From Cliona cf. orientalis (Eukaryota; Porifera; Demospongiae; Clionaida; Clionaidae), in contig OZ005691.1 in the NCBI GenBank assembly GCA_963930775.1, positions 6,135,000 through 6,198,999 on the forward strand: 64,000 bases of DNA. The letters are read 5' to 3'. Under the pieces are notes generated by a model that had not been told where the DNA came from, made no database searches, and saw nothing but the letters and a program-made list of their open reading frames with translations. How positions within the stretch are numbered: position 1 is the stretch's first letter; the number at the start of each line of letters is the position of its first letter. Positions 35,006 to 48,500 of this stretch are shown piece after piece. A program made the position numbers and the translations under genes.

Positions 35006-35610
35006 AAGGCCGCCCCACCTGATGATATCATCTCCCTAGCATATTTGAAGGGGGGGGGGTAATGGGCACGGCATGCAGTTTCATGCATCGTGTCCCCCCC
35101 TCCTCCGTTTTTGGGTGTCACTGAGGTATTAATATGTGATTTTATGGAACAGTTAGACACTGCTTGAGAGGTTTCTATAGGATTTAGTGTTTATTATAAG
35201 TTGAACCTAAGCACGTGGCAAAAATTGCAGCATTTGATGAGTCTTATTATTATCACATCCCTAGTAGCTCCATTGCATAAAATTATGGTAAAGGGTCACT
35301 ATGTATGTAAGTAGCAAGTTACAAAACAAATTTTAAAGTATTTCCAGTCCAGAACCATTATCCATATTCACCCATATCTGTGCCAAATTTCACAATTCGA
35401 TACTCTTACTGGGCAATATTGCTTGTTTCAGAAAAATGAATTGCTACTAGGGATATAAAAATAATTACATCCCAAGTCCCAATCAACAAAAAACAATTTG
35501 GCCAACCGATGAGATAATTATGATGAAATTATGACGAAAATATGATGAAATGCGGTTAAGGCAGTTACAAAATGTTTAGCACACATGAAAGGTTGTTAGG
35601 ACCTGGCCTG

Positions 35611-35652
35611 GCCTCATCCCCAGGCACCCCGATGGGTGCCTGGGGATGAGGC
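35611..35652. repeat. Perfect 19-bp hairpin with flanking 9-bp direct repeats
   Basis: GCCTCATCCCCAGGCACCC pairs perfectly with GGGTGCCTGGGGATGAGGC around the loop CGAT. GTTAGGACC occurs on both sides (35595-35603 and 35655-35663). Confidence 0.85.
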
Positions 35653-36574
35653 TAGTTAGGACCCAGAATTCAAACCTAGCGTACAAGAGATCGTTGACTA
35701 TCAATGAGATATGGCAATTCTCTCGGTCCCCTATTCACTGTCAAGCACATAGCAGGTTAAGGTCACGTCTGGGTCATCCATATGAAAACCATAGCTACAT
35801 CCAGCTCACTCTGTGACCGGCTCAAGCCACATGCCCTAATATAATATGGAGCATGTGCAGTTTGTCGATGTAGCTATATATCTGGGGTCGCTAATTATAG
35901 TGGCGTATATATAGTAGGCACAATGAATAATAATATTATTATTAATTTTGAGCTATTTGTATCATAATATTATTATCATGCCTTAAGCTTCTTTTGTCGT
36001 TTTTCTTGAGTTTTGCCCGTCAAACAGCCAGAGAAAGTACAGAGATCGTGCGCCCACGTGGCAATATGTAAGAATCCTGCCTTTATTAGCATGCACAAGG
36101 GGGAGGGGGTAATGGCAGGATTCTACGGTATAATGTTACATGACATTGTATGTATTGCACCTGCTGCGCACACACTGTATATTATTATAATAATAACCTA
36201 AGCCTAGTTTAATATTATGATTATCCATATTAAATTATTATTTTTAAGCTCTGGGCATACCCAGTAGTGTTAACGTTACTATTATTTGTGGTGGCTAGTA
36301 CAGGCCATTTCCTTCAATCGTAATTCCCCTCTGGATCTCCAATTCCATTGTAATTCCATTATACTTTCCTTCAAGATCCGGATCCCCCATTTGTGTATTA
36401 AAATCACACAGAGACCAAACCAAGTGATGTCAAAATAAGATGACAGATGTTATAATCTGATCGACCAACTGAGTTATAATCAAAAATTAATGAATAATAA
36501 TATTATTATTATTGTTAAATTATTATCTGGATCTTGCAGGAACAATAATAATAATTATTATTATTAATACTCAG

Positions 36575-39500
36575 CTAGATATGAACTACAGCATTTTTAA
36601 TGATTTCTTCAAATGATTTTTGAATAGCTTTATTGATTTGTCCTTGTTCTCCATCAACAAAAACTGTCCCAAACATATTTAATTTACTGCTATCAGTTGT
36701 GATATCTAATGATGAAATGCCAAGATTCTTGCTCGACAGAGATGCTCCACAGGTCTTACAAAGGTAAACTAGAAATTCAGCTGCTTCTTTACAAAGTGGA
36801 GGGAATGTCTTAGACAGTTTTACCACCGATGGGAGGAGGGGAAGAAAGTATTCTTCTCTCATTGATGCGGGGATCTCATTATTCAGCACCATCAGTCGCT
36901 TGAATATGTCCTTGGCAATGCCCATTGCATCAGGTAGGGGATACTGTTCAATCACATGGGCAGCTAATTGGATGCCAAATTGCTGGAGATAAAAAAAGTA
37001 TTGACTTCATTATTGTGTAAAAGAAGGGGACACACACCATGCAAATAATTATGAACACTTGACCATATCCCCAGTAGCTGCATAGTTTAATGGTGCATGT
37101 GGTAAAAGGTCGTCAACAGAATGCATACACATCGATCGATGCTGGCAGAAATCATGGAGATGGCGTCTAAGATCGACTCTCAACCTTGATAGCGACAATT
37201 TTCGATGCTTCAATCACAGAGATGAACTCGACAGCACAGTATTTCTTCAGAACTTCAGGTTGGTCGCGCTGCTGCGGTCTCGCGCGGGCCAGCCCCTTGT
37301 GACGATCGTGCTATTTATAGCGCAAGGCTAGCTATATTTATCCACGGCATTACGTAAGCCAAGAAAACACGTGAAGTTCAACCAACAGTACTTATCAGAG
37401 AAAGTAGCGCTCAGCTTGTAATCTATTCGCTGGATACACGCGTAAGATACTCTACATATTTAGTGATTTTCAAGTCTCAGAAAGGCTCCAGCAAGGCCCT
37501 GAATTTTCTCATAATTACCTCATAGATTACACCATAGGTTTCATCATAATTACACTATAATTACCTCATAACCACAGAAAAGTAAATTGCTACTGGGGAT
37601 ATAATTATCATCAATCACAGTAGAGCATTATCAATAATACCACCAAAAAAATTAATGGCCAAGATCTGTGGAAAAGACGCTAGTCTTATGCAATACACTT
37701 GGACTTAACATTACATTAATAGCAGTCATTCTTGTATAAGAATGTTAATTATTGGTTATTTACTGCTCAAAGCGTTCTTCTGAGGGGTTCCATAGTACAA
37801 TTATTAGTAGCTACCCCTATCATCTCAGTTAACAACAGATGGCTAGATAGCTAAGCACAATGTTTCGCCCTTTGGGCTTAAGCGACATAAACACAAAATG
37901 GAGGAAATGTCTTAGATCAGACCACAAAATAACAGTTGGACATCGGTCAATTTCTAACCAAAGTAGCTGCTGGCAAGGATAAACTGAGCTATACACGGTC
38001 AAAACGTGTCCGGACATATTGACGACCTTTACCAAATAACGTTCAGTATCCATTTGCTTTCCTATAAGAGGATGCTACACGTGTTGGCTATGTGTGTTGA
38101 ACTAGCTCTATAGCCATGAAACAGTCGAGGAGCTGAAGCTGAGGAAGGCTTAGTCTCTAAAAAATGATTGGGACGAGTGGTTGAAGACAATGAGTGATCC
38201 ATCTTCAATTTCTCCAGGTGGCATTGAACAGTGTTCAGTTTATTTATGATGTTGATACTATTATGTAATGTACGTGTATGTCCTATCAATATTCTATCCA
38301 GAACTTTTTTATAGAGTGGGGGGGGGGGGGGGGGGGGGGGAGAAGGATATACTAAGATTCTTATTTATACAAATCAAGTACATGTAGTTAAAAATTACTG
38401 TCTGCAACTTGGAGCAACTCATTTGTAGTGCATGGGCAGCTAGTTTATACAAGTCCACTACTTATGGTTAGTACAGCTAGGTATTTGTGGTTGTATACTT
38501 GTACTGCACACTTAGCACTGTCTAGCAAATGCTGCATGTACCCCAGTACTATTGCTATAGCTTGTATTTGTATGCGGGATCATGACATTAGAGCCCCACC
38601 CCTTTTCACATTCTATAGCACAGTGGGGCACCACTCAACCGCGCTTTAACGAGAACACTAAATCATACAATGATTGGACAAATGTCCTACCATTCAATAA
38701 AAACTATTTTGTGGTCTGTTAGACAGTTTTGCACCTGAAAAAGCCCAAAGGACGAAACGTTGTGCATAGCCATCTGTTGTTAACTGAGGTGATAGGGCTA
38801 GTAATCCTATGATTGTTATTTGCTTCCTATAGTTGTTTATTTCCTGTAAGGCTAGAGGCCTCTATGTACTGAACGATAGGTCTTTGTTGTAAGGAGGCTC
38901 TGCGTGTCTTCTTTTGCTATATCTGTGTATGTATGCTTCTTTTTGTTCAGTCTGTCTAATGTACTATCGTATTAAACAAAACTAACGTCTACACAAGAGC
39001 TAAAGCTCCATGACAAATCTGACTCAACACGCTCAAACAGTGATGGAGGGAAAGCACTCACTGCAAGTACATGTAGCCAGAAACATTCCAAGGGGACCAA
39101 AAGCTACAAATGCCACTTCTGCCACAAGCCTGGACACTTGAAAAAGGATAGCTGGAAGTACCTTGCATCTAGAAAATAAGGTGCAAGTCGAGCAGAGAAA
39201 AAAAAATCGATCTTCAAAGTTTCAGTGATGACTCGTGTCCCCGCTACTACTTCCAGAAGCAATTGGATCACAGACTCGGGTGCTACCTGCCACATGAGTA
39301 ATGACAAAGCACTATTTACTGAATGTAGTGTTGATTATCCCACAGAAGTCACACTCAGTGATGGGCATTCACAGCTGAGAGTACGGTGATGTTGGAGACT
39401 CTGTTGCCAGATGGAAGTATGAAGAAATACAGACTAAACAATGTTCTGGTTATCCTACAGCCTGCTAAGTGTATCTTAAGCGTTTAGTGCTGGGAAGACT

Positions 39501-42500
39501 ACAAAGTTAGACAAAACTGGATACAAAATCTTAAACGAGCAGAAGGAAGTCATTGCTTTCATCACGCATGTGGGGAATCTCTGTCACTTGGAACACTGTC
39601 GAAAATCCAAACTGTGAACGTGAGAGACAAGGAAAGCAAAGAAATACTACGGCACAGACGATAATATGGTCATCTCGATGAACAAAATTGACAACACATT
39701 GCAAGAGAGAAATTGGTTGAAGAGTTCAACTATGATGTATCAAAACCAATTGGATCTTATGAGACCCGCATCAGTGGAAAATACCATTAAAGTCCATTTG
39801 ACAATGTCAGCAGTACTACAAAGTCATCGGAAGCTCTGGAACTTGTGTACTTGGACGTGTGCGGGAAACTACAAGGAAAATCTTTAGTAGGAGTGGAATA
39901 TTTCCTAACCTTTACAGACAACAACATGAGGTACACGTGGGTGTACATGCTTAAATCTAAGGATCAAGTCTTCGACTGTTTTCTTCAATGGGAGGCGCTC
40001 GTCGAAAATTACAGCAGAGACAAAAGCTGAAAACCCTAAAGACTGACAATGGTGGGGAATACACCTCGTACAAGTTTGAGAAATATCTGAAAGACAGGAA
40101 TTCGACACGAAAAAACGGTTCCCAAAACTCCAGAGCAAACTGGTGTGGCTGATAGGCTCAATAGGACTCTAGTCAAGTCAGCAAGGTCCATGCTCCTGGA
40201 TGCAAATCTTTCAAGCAGTTACTGGGCCAAGGGCAGTGTCAACAGCAGCATACCTAAAGAATTGCTGCTCTACAAGAGCAATACAAAGGAAGACCCCCTA
40301 CGAGGCTTGGCATGGAAAGAAGCCGAGGGTAGACACCTTCGAATGTTTGGGTGTGATGCTTACGCCCATGTTCCCAAAGATGAGCGAGGAAAATTTTACT
40401 TGAAAGCAAGGGAATGCATTCTGCTCTGCTACGGTGAAGAAATAAAAGGTTACAGATCCTATGATGTCACTGAAAAGAAGATATTGTACAGTCGAGATGT
40501 GGAATTCAATGAGGATGGCAGACAAACCTCGTCTAACACTGAAAGTGAAGATTATAAGTTGATTATTGATATGTCGAGTGATATTGAAATCGAAGCTCAA
40601 ACCGAAGATGAACAACCGGAAAATAAAGCAAAGAATGAACCACCGAGGCAATCAATGAGGTAGAGAAAGCAGCCTAACAACTATGGAAGGAAAAAAGCCA
40701 TCTGAACGAGACACCCACAACTTTCAAAGATGCCAATGTTAGCAAGGACAAAGAAAAATAGAAAATAGAAGTAGCCATGGACGAGGAGATGAAGTCCCTG
40801 CAAGAAAATGAAGTGTGGGACCTGGTAGAGCTTGTTACGACGCAAATGCAATCTAACACAAATGCGAACTACCAAAACTTCGACAGGGAAAACAAAATTA
40901 AAGTGTACAGCAAGATTTGAACCCGCTCTATTCCGTTGCACACACAAAAGCCCAAGCACTCGGCCACCACCATTGTTGCTGCTGGCAGCTGTTATTTCAA
41001 AGTTGAAATACACAACCCAGCCCCTCTCACACTAACCCTGCTAACCATTCACAATCCAGCCCCAGACCTCCCATCTGTACAGTCCACATATAGACAAACC
41101 CTGCTAACCATTCACAACCCATCCCGAGACCTCCCAGCCCCTCCCACACTAACCCTGCTAACCATTCACACTTCCATCCGCACAGTCCACGTATGGACAA
41201 ACCCTAGAGACTAACCCTGCTAACCATTCACAACCCATCCCCAGACCTCCCACACTAACCCTGCTAACCATTCACAACCCAGCCCCTTCCATCCGCACAG
41301 TCCACGTATGGACAAACCCTAGAGACTAACCCTGCTAACCATTCACAACCCATCCCCAGACCTCCCACACTAACCCTGCTAACCATTTGCATCCCATCCC
41401 CTGACCTCTCAGCCCCTCCCATCTGTATCGTCCAGCGATCGCAGTGGCGTACGTACCAGCGTATCATGATCGGGTCGGGATCGCATTTGCATCATTACAG
41501 AGCTACCACCTGGAAAGAAAATTGTTGGCAGCAAGTTGGTCTTCAAGAAGAAAACTGAAGCTGACGGCACAGTTGAAAGATATAAAGCAAGATTGTTTGC
41601 ACAAGGCTATACGCAGAATTATGGAATTGATATTATGATGAAACTTTCTGCCCAGTGGTGAGATAAGAGTCGCTACAGATCTCTCTGTAAAAATGGACTC
41701 AAGCTGCATCAAGTCGATGTGACCACAGCATTTCTGAATGGCACACTTGTGGAAGAAGTGTTTATGAAGCAGCGTGAAGCATTTGAAATTCAAGGGAAAG
41801 ACCATCTTGTCAGTAGGGTCAAGAAGAGCATCTATGGACTTAAACAATCTCCACATTGCTGGAATGCAGCCCTTGATGCCCAGTTGAAAAAGATGGGACT
41901 CAATCAATCAAAATATGACCCATGTATCTACTACAAGAACACAGGAGGAGAGATGCTTTATATTGGCGTGTATGTCAATGATATTATTTTGGCTGGAAAA
42001 ATGGAAGGAAAGCTCACTGAAGTCAAGATGTCTCACTAGGATGTTCGATATAATTGAACTATTTCCTCGGAATGAAAATCGAACAAAGAGAGAACTCGGT
42101 TTGGATTGGTCAGCCGGCATACTTAAAGAACTTATTAGAGACCTACAGAATGCAAGACTGCAAACCAGTTGATACACAAGTAAGCATCGGCTCCAAGCTC
42201 AACAAAGCCTCTGATGAGGATGAGTGTGTGGACCAAAAGAATACGAGTCAGCCATTGGTACCTGTCAGTATTAATTTTGGGTCCTTGGAAGATTTTTCAT
42301 TAAGGCCAGGGTAGATAATACACCTGCAGCATGTTACATACCTGCTTTTCTGTCTGAGGTTGTGCTAGTAGCTCTGGGATGAAGTCCAAACAGATATGCA
42401 TGGATGGAACACCAGACACCATCATCGGTAATAACTCAGTAGGGTAACCCTATGTACAGTAACCATAATACATAGTCATGATAAAGATTGCATAGTAACG

Positions 42501-45500
42501 TAATTTCCAGCTAAATGGCATTGAAATAATCATTACCTGAAAATGCACCAACTTGACTAAAGGTGGATCACAGATGAAAGTGTGATGAAAATAAGAGCAA
42601 ACGAGGCATCTTATCTCCTGGAGAACTGTAATTTGTTGACCAAACAATGCCTCTTCCTGTAGGTACAAAAACATACATAGATCAGATAATGAAGATTCTC
42701 TGAAGCAGGTATACTACTATTGTGATAGTATTGATTTTGATCTTCACTGTTATGGTAGCCATCAGCATCAACAAAACCTATCATGTACCTTTTTATCTTG
42801 ATCTGTTGGTAGACATATTTCCAGTAGGAGTTGAATGATAGCACTCTCCTGAGCTGCAGTTAATGCAATGCAAAGTTCATCCCGCTCCTGCTTAGTCACA
42901 TGACTAGCAGATGATGTCAGGGACTCGGGCGTCGCCATGGAGATACAATTTTGAGTGTAGGCATGCTCATGAAGCCAGGATTTAGAGGCAGCTGTGTACG
43001 CTGACAAGATTCTAAGGAGTATATCAAATGCCGGAGGACATCTATGAATAAAAAAAAAATAAACTATCATCAATGCTTGCTACAAATACATGTGCATAAC
43101 TAGAATATTGCCTTACCTGAATACCTTTCTATCACATCGTAAAACAGTGAGAGGGTCCTCAGCAAGGTTCTGGTGAGTGAATGGCCTCATCTGTCTCATC
43201 TCTAAAGGTCGCAGTGCATTAATCGTTTCTAGCCATAACCTACGTACAAGGGAATACACTCAAAAATTTAATGTACACACCATTTCAAAACAGCAGTTAC
43301 ACCCATTGGCAAAGAAAAGGGAGTAAACTTTGTCTTAACGTGACAACCACTAGATCACAACCAAAATAATAAGTGTCCTAAGTAAAGCCTTATAGGACAA
43401 GTTCATACTTTCTAGGAGTAACGCTATTGATCTTGGTCCAAATAGTGACATAGAGAGCCTGTACTCGACGTGAGACAGATGGGGGATCAAGGAGAAGGTG
43501 AAAGGTCGAAGTGATAGCATGTCTGTATGCTGCTATGGCTGATGGTGGCAGGTCAGATAAGTATGTCAAGAACAGAAGCGCCTTAGATGGACTAGAGTGA
43601 AGGTTCTGTAGAACTAAATGATGTTGAATGAGTCAATAAATAACAAAATATTATAGCAATATTGATATTACCTTGAAGTGTCGTTTCCGGAGTAACATTC
43701 TTGCTTGAAATCTTGGCAATGGGCTCATATTTTGTTACTAGAAACAGATATGCATAGCTGAATAAGAATTCCATGATCATTAACCCTTGGCGCATGCATA
43801 AGAGTTACAGTAGTCGTTCTGTGTGTCTGTTACCACGCCAACTGCTACGTACATGTATATGTACCTCGTTTACGAGTCCAAAGTGCAGTTTTATAAAGTT
43901 CCTTACAGCGTTCCAAACACATTTACTGTATGATTTTTTGCTGAAAATGCTTTGTTCTCCAGCTTTGGCGTCATTTGCTGATGCTAAGCTTCTTGACTTT
44001 CGACACTCAACCTTCTATTTATACGTAATATCGTGCACAAGTAGTGCATTTAAGGTGTACATGTATGTATTCAACCATCCATGCATGTGTGAGGGTTGTT
44101 GCCAAAACTCTTTGAATACAGCGTTATCAATGAAATCCACACGACACATACCTTGAAAATGCCATAAAAGTCTAACAGCACCTTATTTTAATCAGACATG
44201 TAGTAGCTAGCTCGATAACAGACACCCTGATCCCCAGGGGCACATACACCATTGCTTCTTGACAAGAAAATATGGATAGGCCTATGCGATCGCTTCATTT
44301 CCAGAAGACTAGTATGTAGGTCTAGCGATAGTTCTTATAACTTGACTGACTCATCACTGATTACAGTAGGCTACTCAACTCCTCTTCTTTGTACTAGATC
44401 TGCTACTCTGGGATACATGTAGTACTTCTGTGGATTCCGTATTAGTACACAACACTGCCAAAAGTGTTGCTCCATCATAGATACATACCTCCATGGCTTA
44501 GCTTGTAAATTTCAGCAGATTACTGCTAGCTATAGAGCTACCTGTGTCTACTATTTCTACAATAAATCTCATAGCATTGAGGGTTTGGCACCAATTCTAC
44601 TGTGCTAAAATTCTAATTGGTTTACCTGTGATAGCCTTCTTTTCTGTGAGCCACTCACATACAAGGCAGAGCTGGGGGAACTGTGTAGCCATCAGCTTCA
44701 GCATAGTCGGGTAGAGATTAGAGTAATTGTTGGGATGGCGACGAGCATGATCAGAGAGTCGCTTCAGGGGAATCTGAGTCAGCACAGAGTGTCCATACGG
44801 ACGAGGAGTGGACTGGCCGTGATGCATCACTGAAATGATTAACAAATCAAAAAAATTAATTATTACAGACAAGTATGTTTGATGTCACAATCATGGAATA
44901 ATGGCTAATATGCATGAGTTATTCACAATAATAAAGGTCAGAAAATCTCATCTTCCTAGCTGTACTGTATGTAAGTCAATCGTTAGTACAGCACGCATGC
45001 CACCTAGCTGCAGCAGCACAAACTTTGAACCTATTAGTATTACTTCGTAGACCACACCCCTCGATGCAGGTCAATAGCAGCTGCTCGAACTCGCCACTGC
45101 AATGGCGACGTCCTCGCTCTGTCGAATCTACCACCAGGCTATGATGAAGAACAGACCTCGTCTCTCGCTTCGCTCAAGGCTCGGTGGCCTGCTGCGCAGG
45201 CCTCTCGAAACACGCGGCTCTTTGCACCATTCGTTCGAGAAATGCATCTCTATGGCCACCCTTATTTGTGCAAACGGCACTGCAATTCTGATCAATCGTG
45301 GGCCTTCTGAACTTGTAGAAGAGCGCATCTTTTATGCCCTCCAAGTTAGGACACGGACTATATAAGAAAAAGGATCGTCTGAAAAATATTTTTCGTTGTA
45401 TATAGTAGTATAATAAAAGCTCCACGAGTGGTGCATCTTACTCAAACTAGGAGGTTGGCCAATATTTTACCTATCAATAATATTATTACTGTTAATTACT

Positions 45501-48500
45501 TAAGAGTTCATTATGTGAACTCTCTTCCAAAAAACTATAGTAATATCCAATACAGGCTATACACAATTTTAAGTGGTTTTGATAACATAATGTAGTTTCG
45601 ACAATTAGGGTTAGGCTCTCCACTATTAAGCTAAGACATGGCCTGCTACAGGTAATGGATAGTGCTTCATGTACTAATTAAAGATGCATGGTACCCCTTT
45701 CTGGAGTAGAAAGGGTTGTACCATGGCTACACACTATCAATAACGACTTACTCAAGGCCCGTAGGTTACTTAGATAATAATCGTGGTAGAGTAGGATGTA
45801 GTAGATCATGAGTATTTGAGAGGGGATGGGATACTTGGACTGCTGGGTCTCAGGGTCGGTCTTAAACACCTCCAACACCTAAATATATGATAAGGTCATG
45901 GTACATGTATACTCAATATCTTCTACATATTGCTTAGAATCTCTATACAGCAAGTCAGGATTCTAGAAGGCAGCTACATATAATTTGTAATTGAAACATT
46001 GAAGTACCACACTGAAAAATCATTTTCAATTTGAATATTGCAAAATAATACATGACATTGTATGTGGGCCACAGTTGTGATATCTTTTGCCAGAGAGATA
46101 ACAGCTCATGGATGCAATCATGTTGCAGGATGAACAATCCATAAATTTAATATTAATAATCACTATATTTGAAATATAAAGGCCACATGAACACATCAGG
46201 AAACTGAAGCTACCTCTTCATCAGTGAATGGAGCATGGCACTTGTTGGCTGCTGTGTTATAGCCCCCAGCTCCTCGAGGACTTGGAGTGATTGCTGACAG
46301 GAGGATGGAGTTGACAAACTCTTGAAGCAGTGGAGGCAATGTGGGATGAAGGGGTTCTGACAGAGTCAACAGCTGACGGTAGATCCAATCCTGTATTAGC
46401 GACGCAAGAGTCAACAATGTGGTGCACTATGACAACATCATACTGAAACTACCTAATGTGAGGTGTGCATTTAGTAGCATAATAGCATTTGAAATTTGCC
46501 TACAATCTAAAGAGCCTTTGTGTGCCAGTGGTAGCGATAATGACAGAAAATCAATCCCTTTACCAGCATAAGTGATTACCACTTTCAATCCATCCAGAGA
46601 AAATTTTAAGATATACATTTGTATTCACACTGACTTAATAATATACAAGTATTCTTGTAGTTCAATCGTAAATCATATATGTACCATATAATTCTTATAG
46701 GTGCTAACCTTGATTGAGAAGCCATGTTTTCTGAATGTTCTCATTTTGATGAGCTGATGGACACAGTGCACAGGCAAGTATCCACTCATCTCCGCACTCA
46801 AACCCTCGGTTGGTGCCACACTCATAGCATGTGCACATATAACCTATAGTCCAATGTATGTAATTGTGTGCAATCAATCACGTTACTCTATTGTATAATC
46901 TGTACAGCAACTGCTAAGTAAGTATTGCTGACTTAATCTTTGTTTGCAAACTTTCAACGTGCAGCTAGACTAGTGCAACATGCCAAAGATTTTGTGTACA
47001 TGTGCATTTTGTCTAAGAAATGTTACAGTGTTGAATGTGTAGCGTAAGCAGCCATACATCGGCATGTACGCAATACCAGCACCTCCCGTGCCAATTATTG
47101 GCATCTAGTTTACGATGTATTTTATAGGATTATATGGACATCGCTAACACCAGGGAAAGTAAACAGGAAGAAGAGGACAATATTACTAGCAAGAAGGCAT
47201 GGCGAAGAAGCTCTGTTGAAACTGCTCTAGTATTGATTTTACCCGTAGTATCAACACATTCACGGCTGCCATTCAAAGACGAAGCAAGCGATCAATATGA
47301 GAAGACAGATACAGTGACAAGACATCCTAAGGTATCTGGGGATATTTTTTCTATAATTTTATGGCAGCAGTAAAAGCCTCGAGAAGGATCAGGTGCCGAT
47401 AATACATACCGGTTAACGATAAATTGTATTGTGATCTGCGCATTAGTGCTCATAGCACATTGATTATAGGGTCTACCTCTCTGGATTCTAGCAAATGAAA
47501 GCCTACTTCATGAGCTTTCTTTCGATGAAAGAACCAAGTTCATACGTCATTCCTGGTGGGAGTTACAAATCGGGAAAATTTGTATGCTGATAAATGGTGG
47601 CTTACGCTACATGCACATGCATTTAGCTGGTAATTCTGTACATACAATACAAAGTGTAATGCAAACTGTAAGGTGACTTTCAATTGCTATGTACCACAGC
47701 TCTAGTCGGGACACAAATCTTTTATGCACCGATATGTTTGAGCTCTGATGAAGACTGCATAAACTAGGGAGTTGTAACATGTAATACATGTGTATGGTAT
47801 ACATGTTATTGGACAACAATAAAACACACAAATCAAGAACCACAGCACAAAAACAGACTACTCTTAAAAACTAGAGCTCTCTAGAGCCCAGAACCCTCGG
47901 CGCGTTGCATGGTATTTGTTGCACATACAAGCTGGCAATGATAACTACATTGATCTCCTGAGTGCCCAGATCATGCTTCTCAAGCTCAAGTTGAGGGGTG
48001 TCGTACCAGTTTTGGAGGTGGAGTATGACCTTATCTCATCTCTGGTCTGGCGACTAGACTAAGCTGTATTCTGTGTAGGCTCGCTTTTGTGCTTTTCTGG
48101 TGCCGCTATTTTTCACTAGCCTCAATGCAATCTCATCTGCTGATTCTGATGCTATTGCTATTCTCTTGCTTTCCTTAGGCTAGTGGAATAAACTGGAAGT
48201 TACACACACACACACACACAGATTTCTGCCATGGAACAATATTTAGGACACGCTTGCGGACCGGAGGCATGATTTATACCCTTACTTGAAATCAAATCAC
48301 AAAATAGCTACAATAACTCTGCACAGAAAGTGTTGCATGTGAACTGGGTGGTAGAGAACCAAAGGTGTTAGCCTTGTACCCTCCAAGCGTCTGGGTACAA
48401 GGCTACAAGCACATTCATATTAGTACTATTAAATGTCCTTATCAGCTGCTTCAAGTGAAAAACAGCTGGCCAGAGAGTGCAGTACAATGTATACGGTAGC

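Larger units (their letters stand above)
34647..36574. other. Intergenic with hairpins, no gene seen
   Basis: Apart from the hairpins listed separately, this holds AATAATATTATT-rich stretches and a G-run with its inverse (35049-35058 and 35094-35100). It lies 3' of the INTS1 stop. Confidence 0.4.
38985..42275 (+). mobile_element. Degenerate Ty1/copia retrotransposon
   Basis: Pieces appear in copia order, with many frameshifts. A zinc knuckle with its last Cys changed reads CHFCHKPGHLKKDSW (39110-39155). The protease motif is WITDSGATCHMSN (about 39260). Integrase shows KTDNGGEYTSYKFEKYLKD (about 40040) and TGVADRLNRTLVKSARSMLL, where Asp replaces the usual catalytic Glu. Reverse transcriptase shows LPPGKKIVGSKLVFKKK (41500) and VKKSIYGLKQSPHCWNAAL, with the active site YVNDI instead of YVDD. 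Sequence ends near VDQK (about 42230), before RNase H. I see no LTRs. It is antisense to INTS1, in its last intron, ending about 70 bp from an exon. It is not functional. Confidence 0.9.

Noticed and set aside
34938..35006. Hairpin as a bacterial-type terminator or CRISPR-like unit
   Set aside because: The context is eukaryotic, there is no regular spacing of repeats, and no cas-like genes; it is better read as a foldback repeat.
40298..41013. Minus-strand ORFs of 110-117 codons
   Set aside because: Antisense to the copia integrase and its linker; the copia frame explains the openness.
41030..41450. CTAACCCTGCTAACC repeat as an internal telomere-like array
   Set aside because: It contains the CTAACCCT word, but the units are long and carry unrelated spacers, so it is a minisatellite rather than telomeric repeat.
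45102..45365. 87-codon plus-strand ORF
   Set aside because: Its reverse strand is open too, it lies inside an INTS1 intron, and I see no domain; probably chance in a locally GC-richer patch.
47134..47373. 79-codon ORF with an ATG, hydrophilic
   Set aside because: No recognisable domain, lies in an INTS1 intron on the other strand, and has no splice or codon support.
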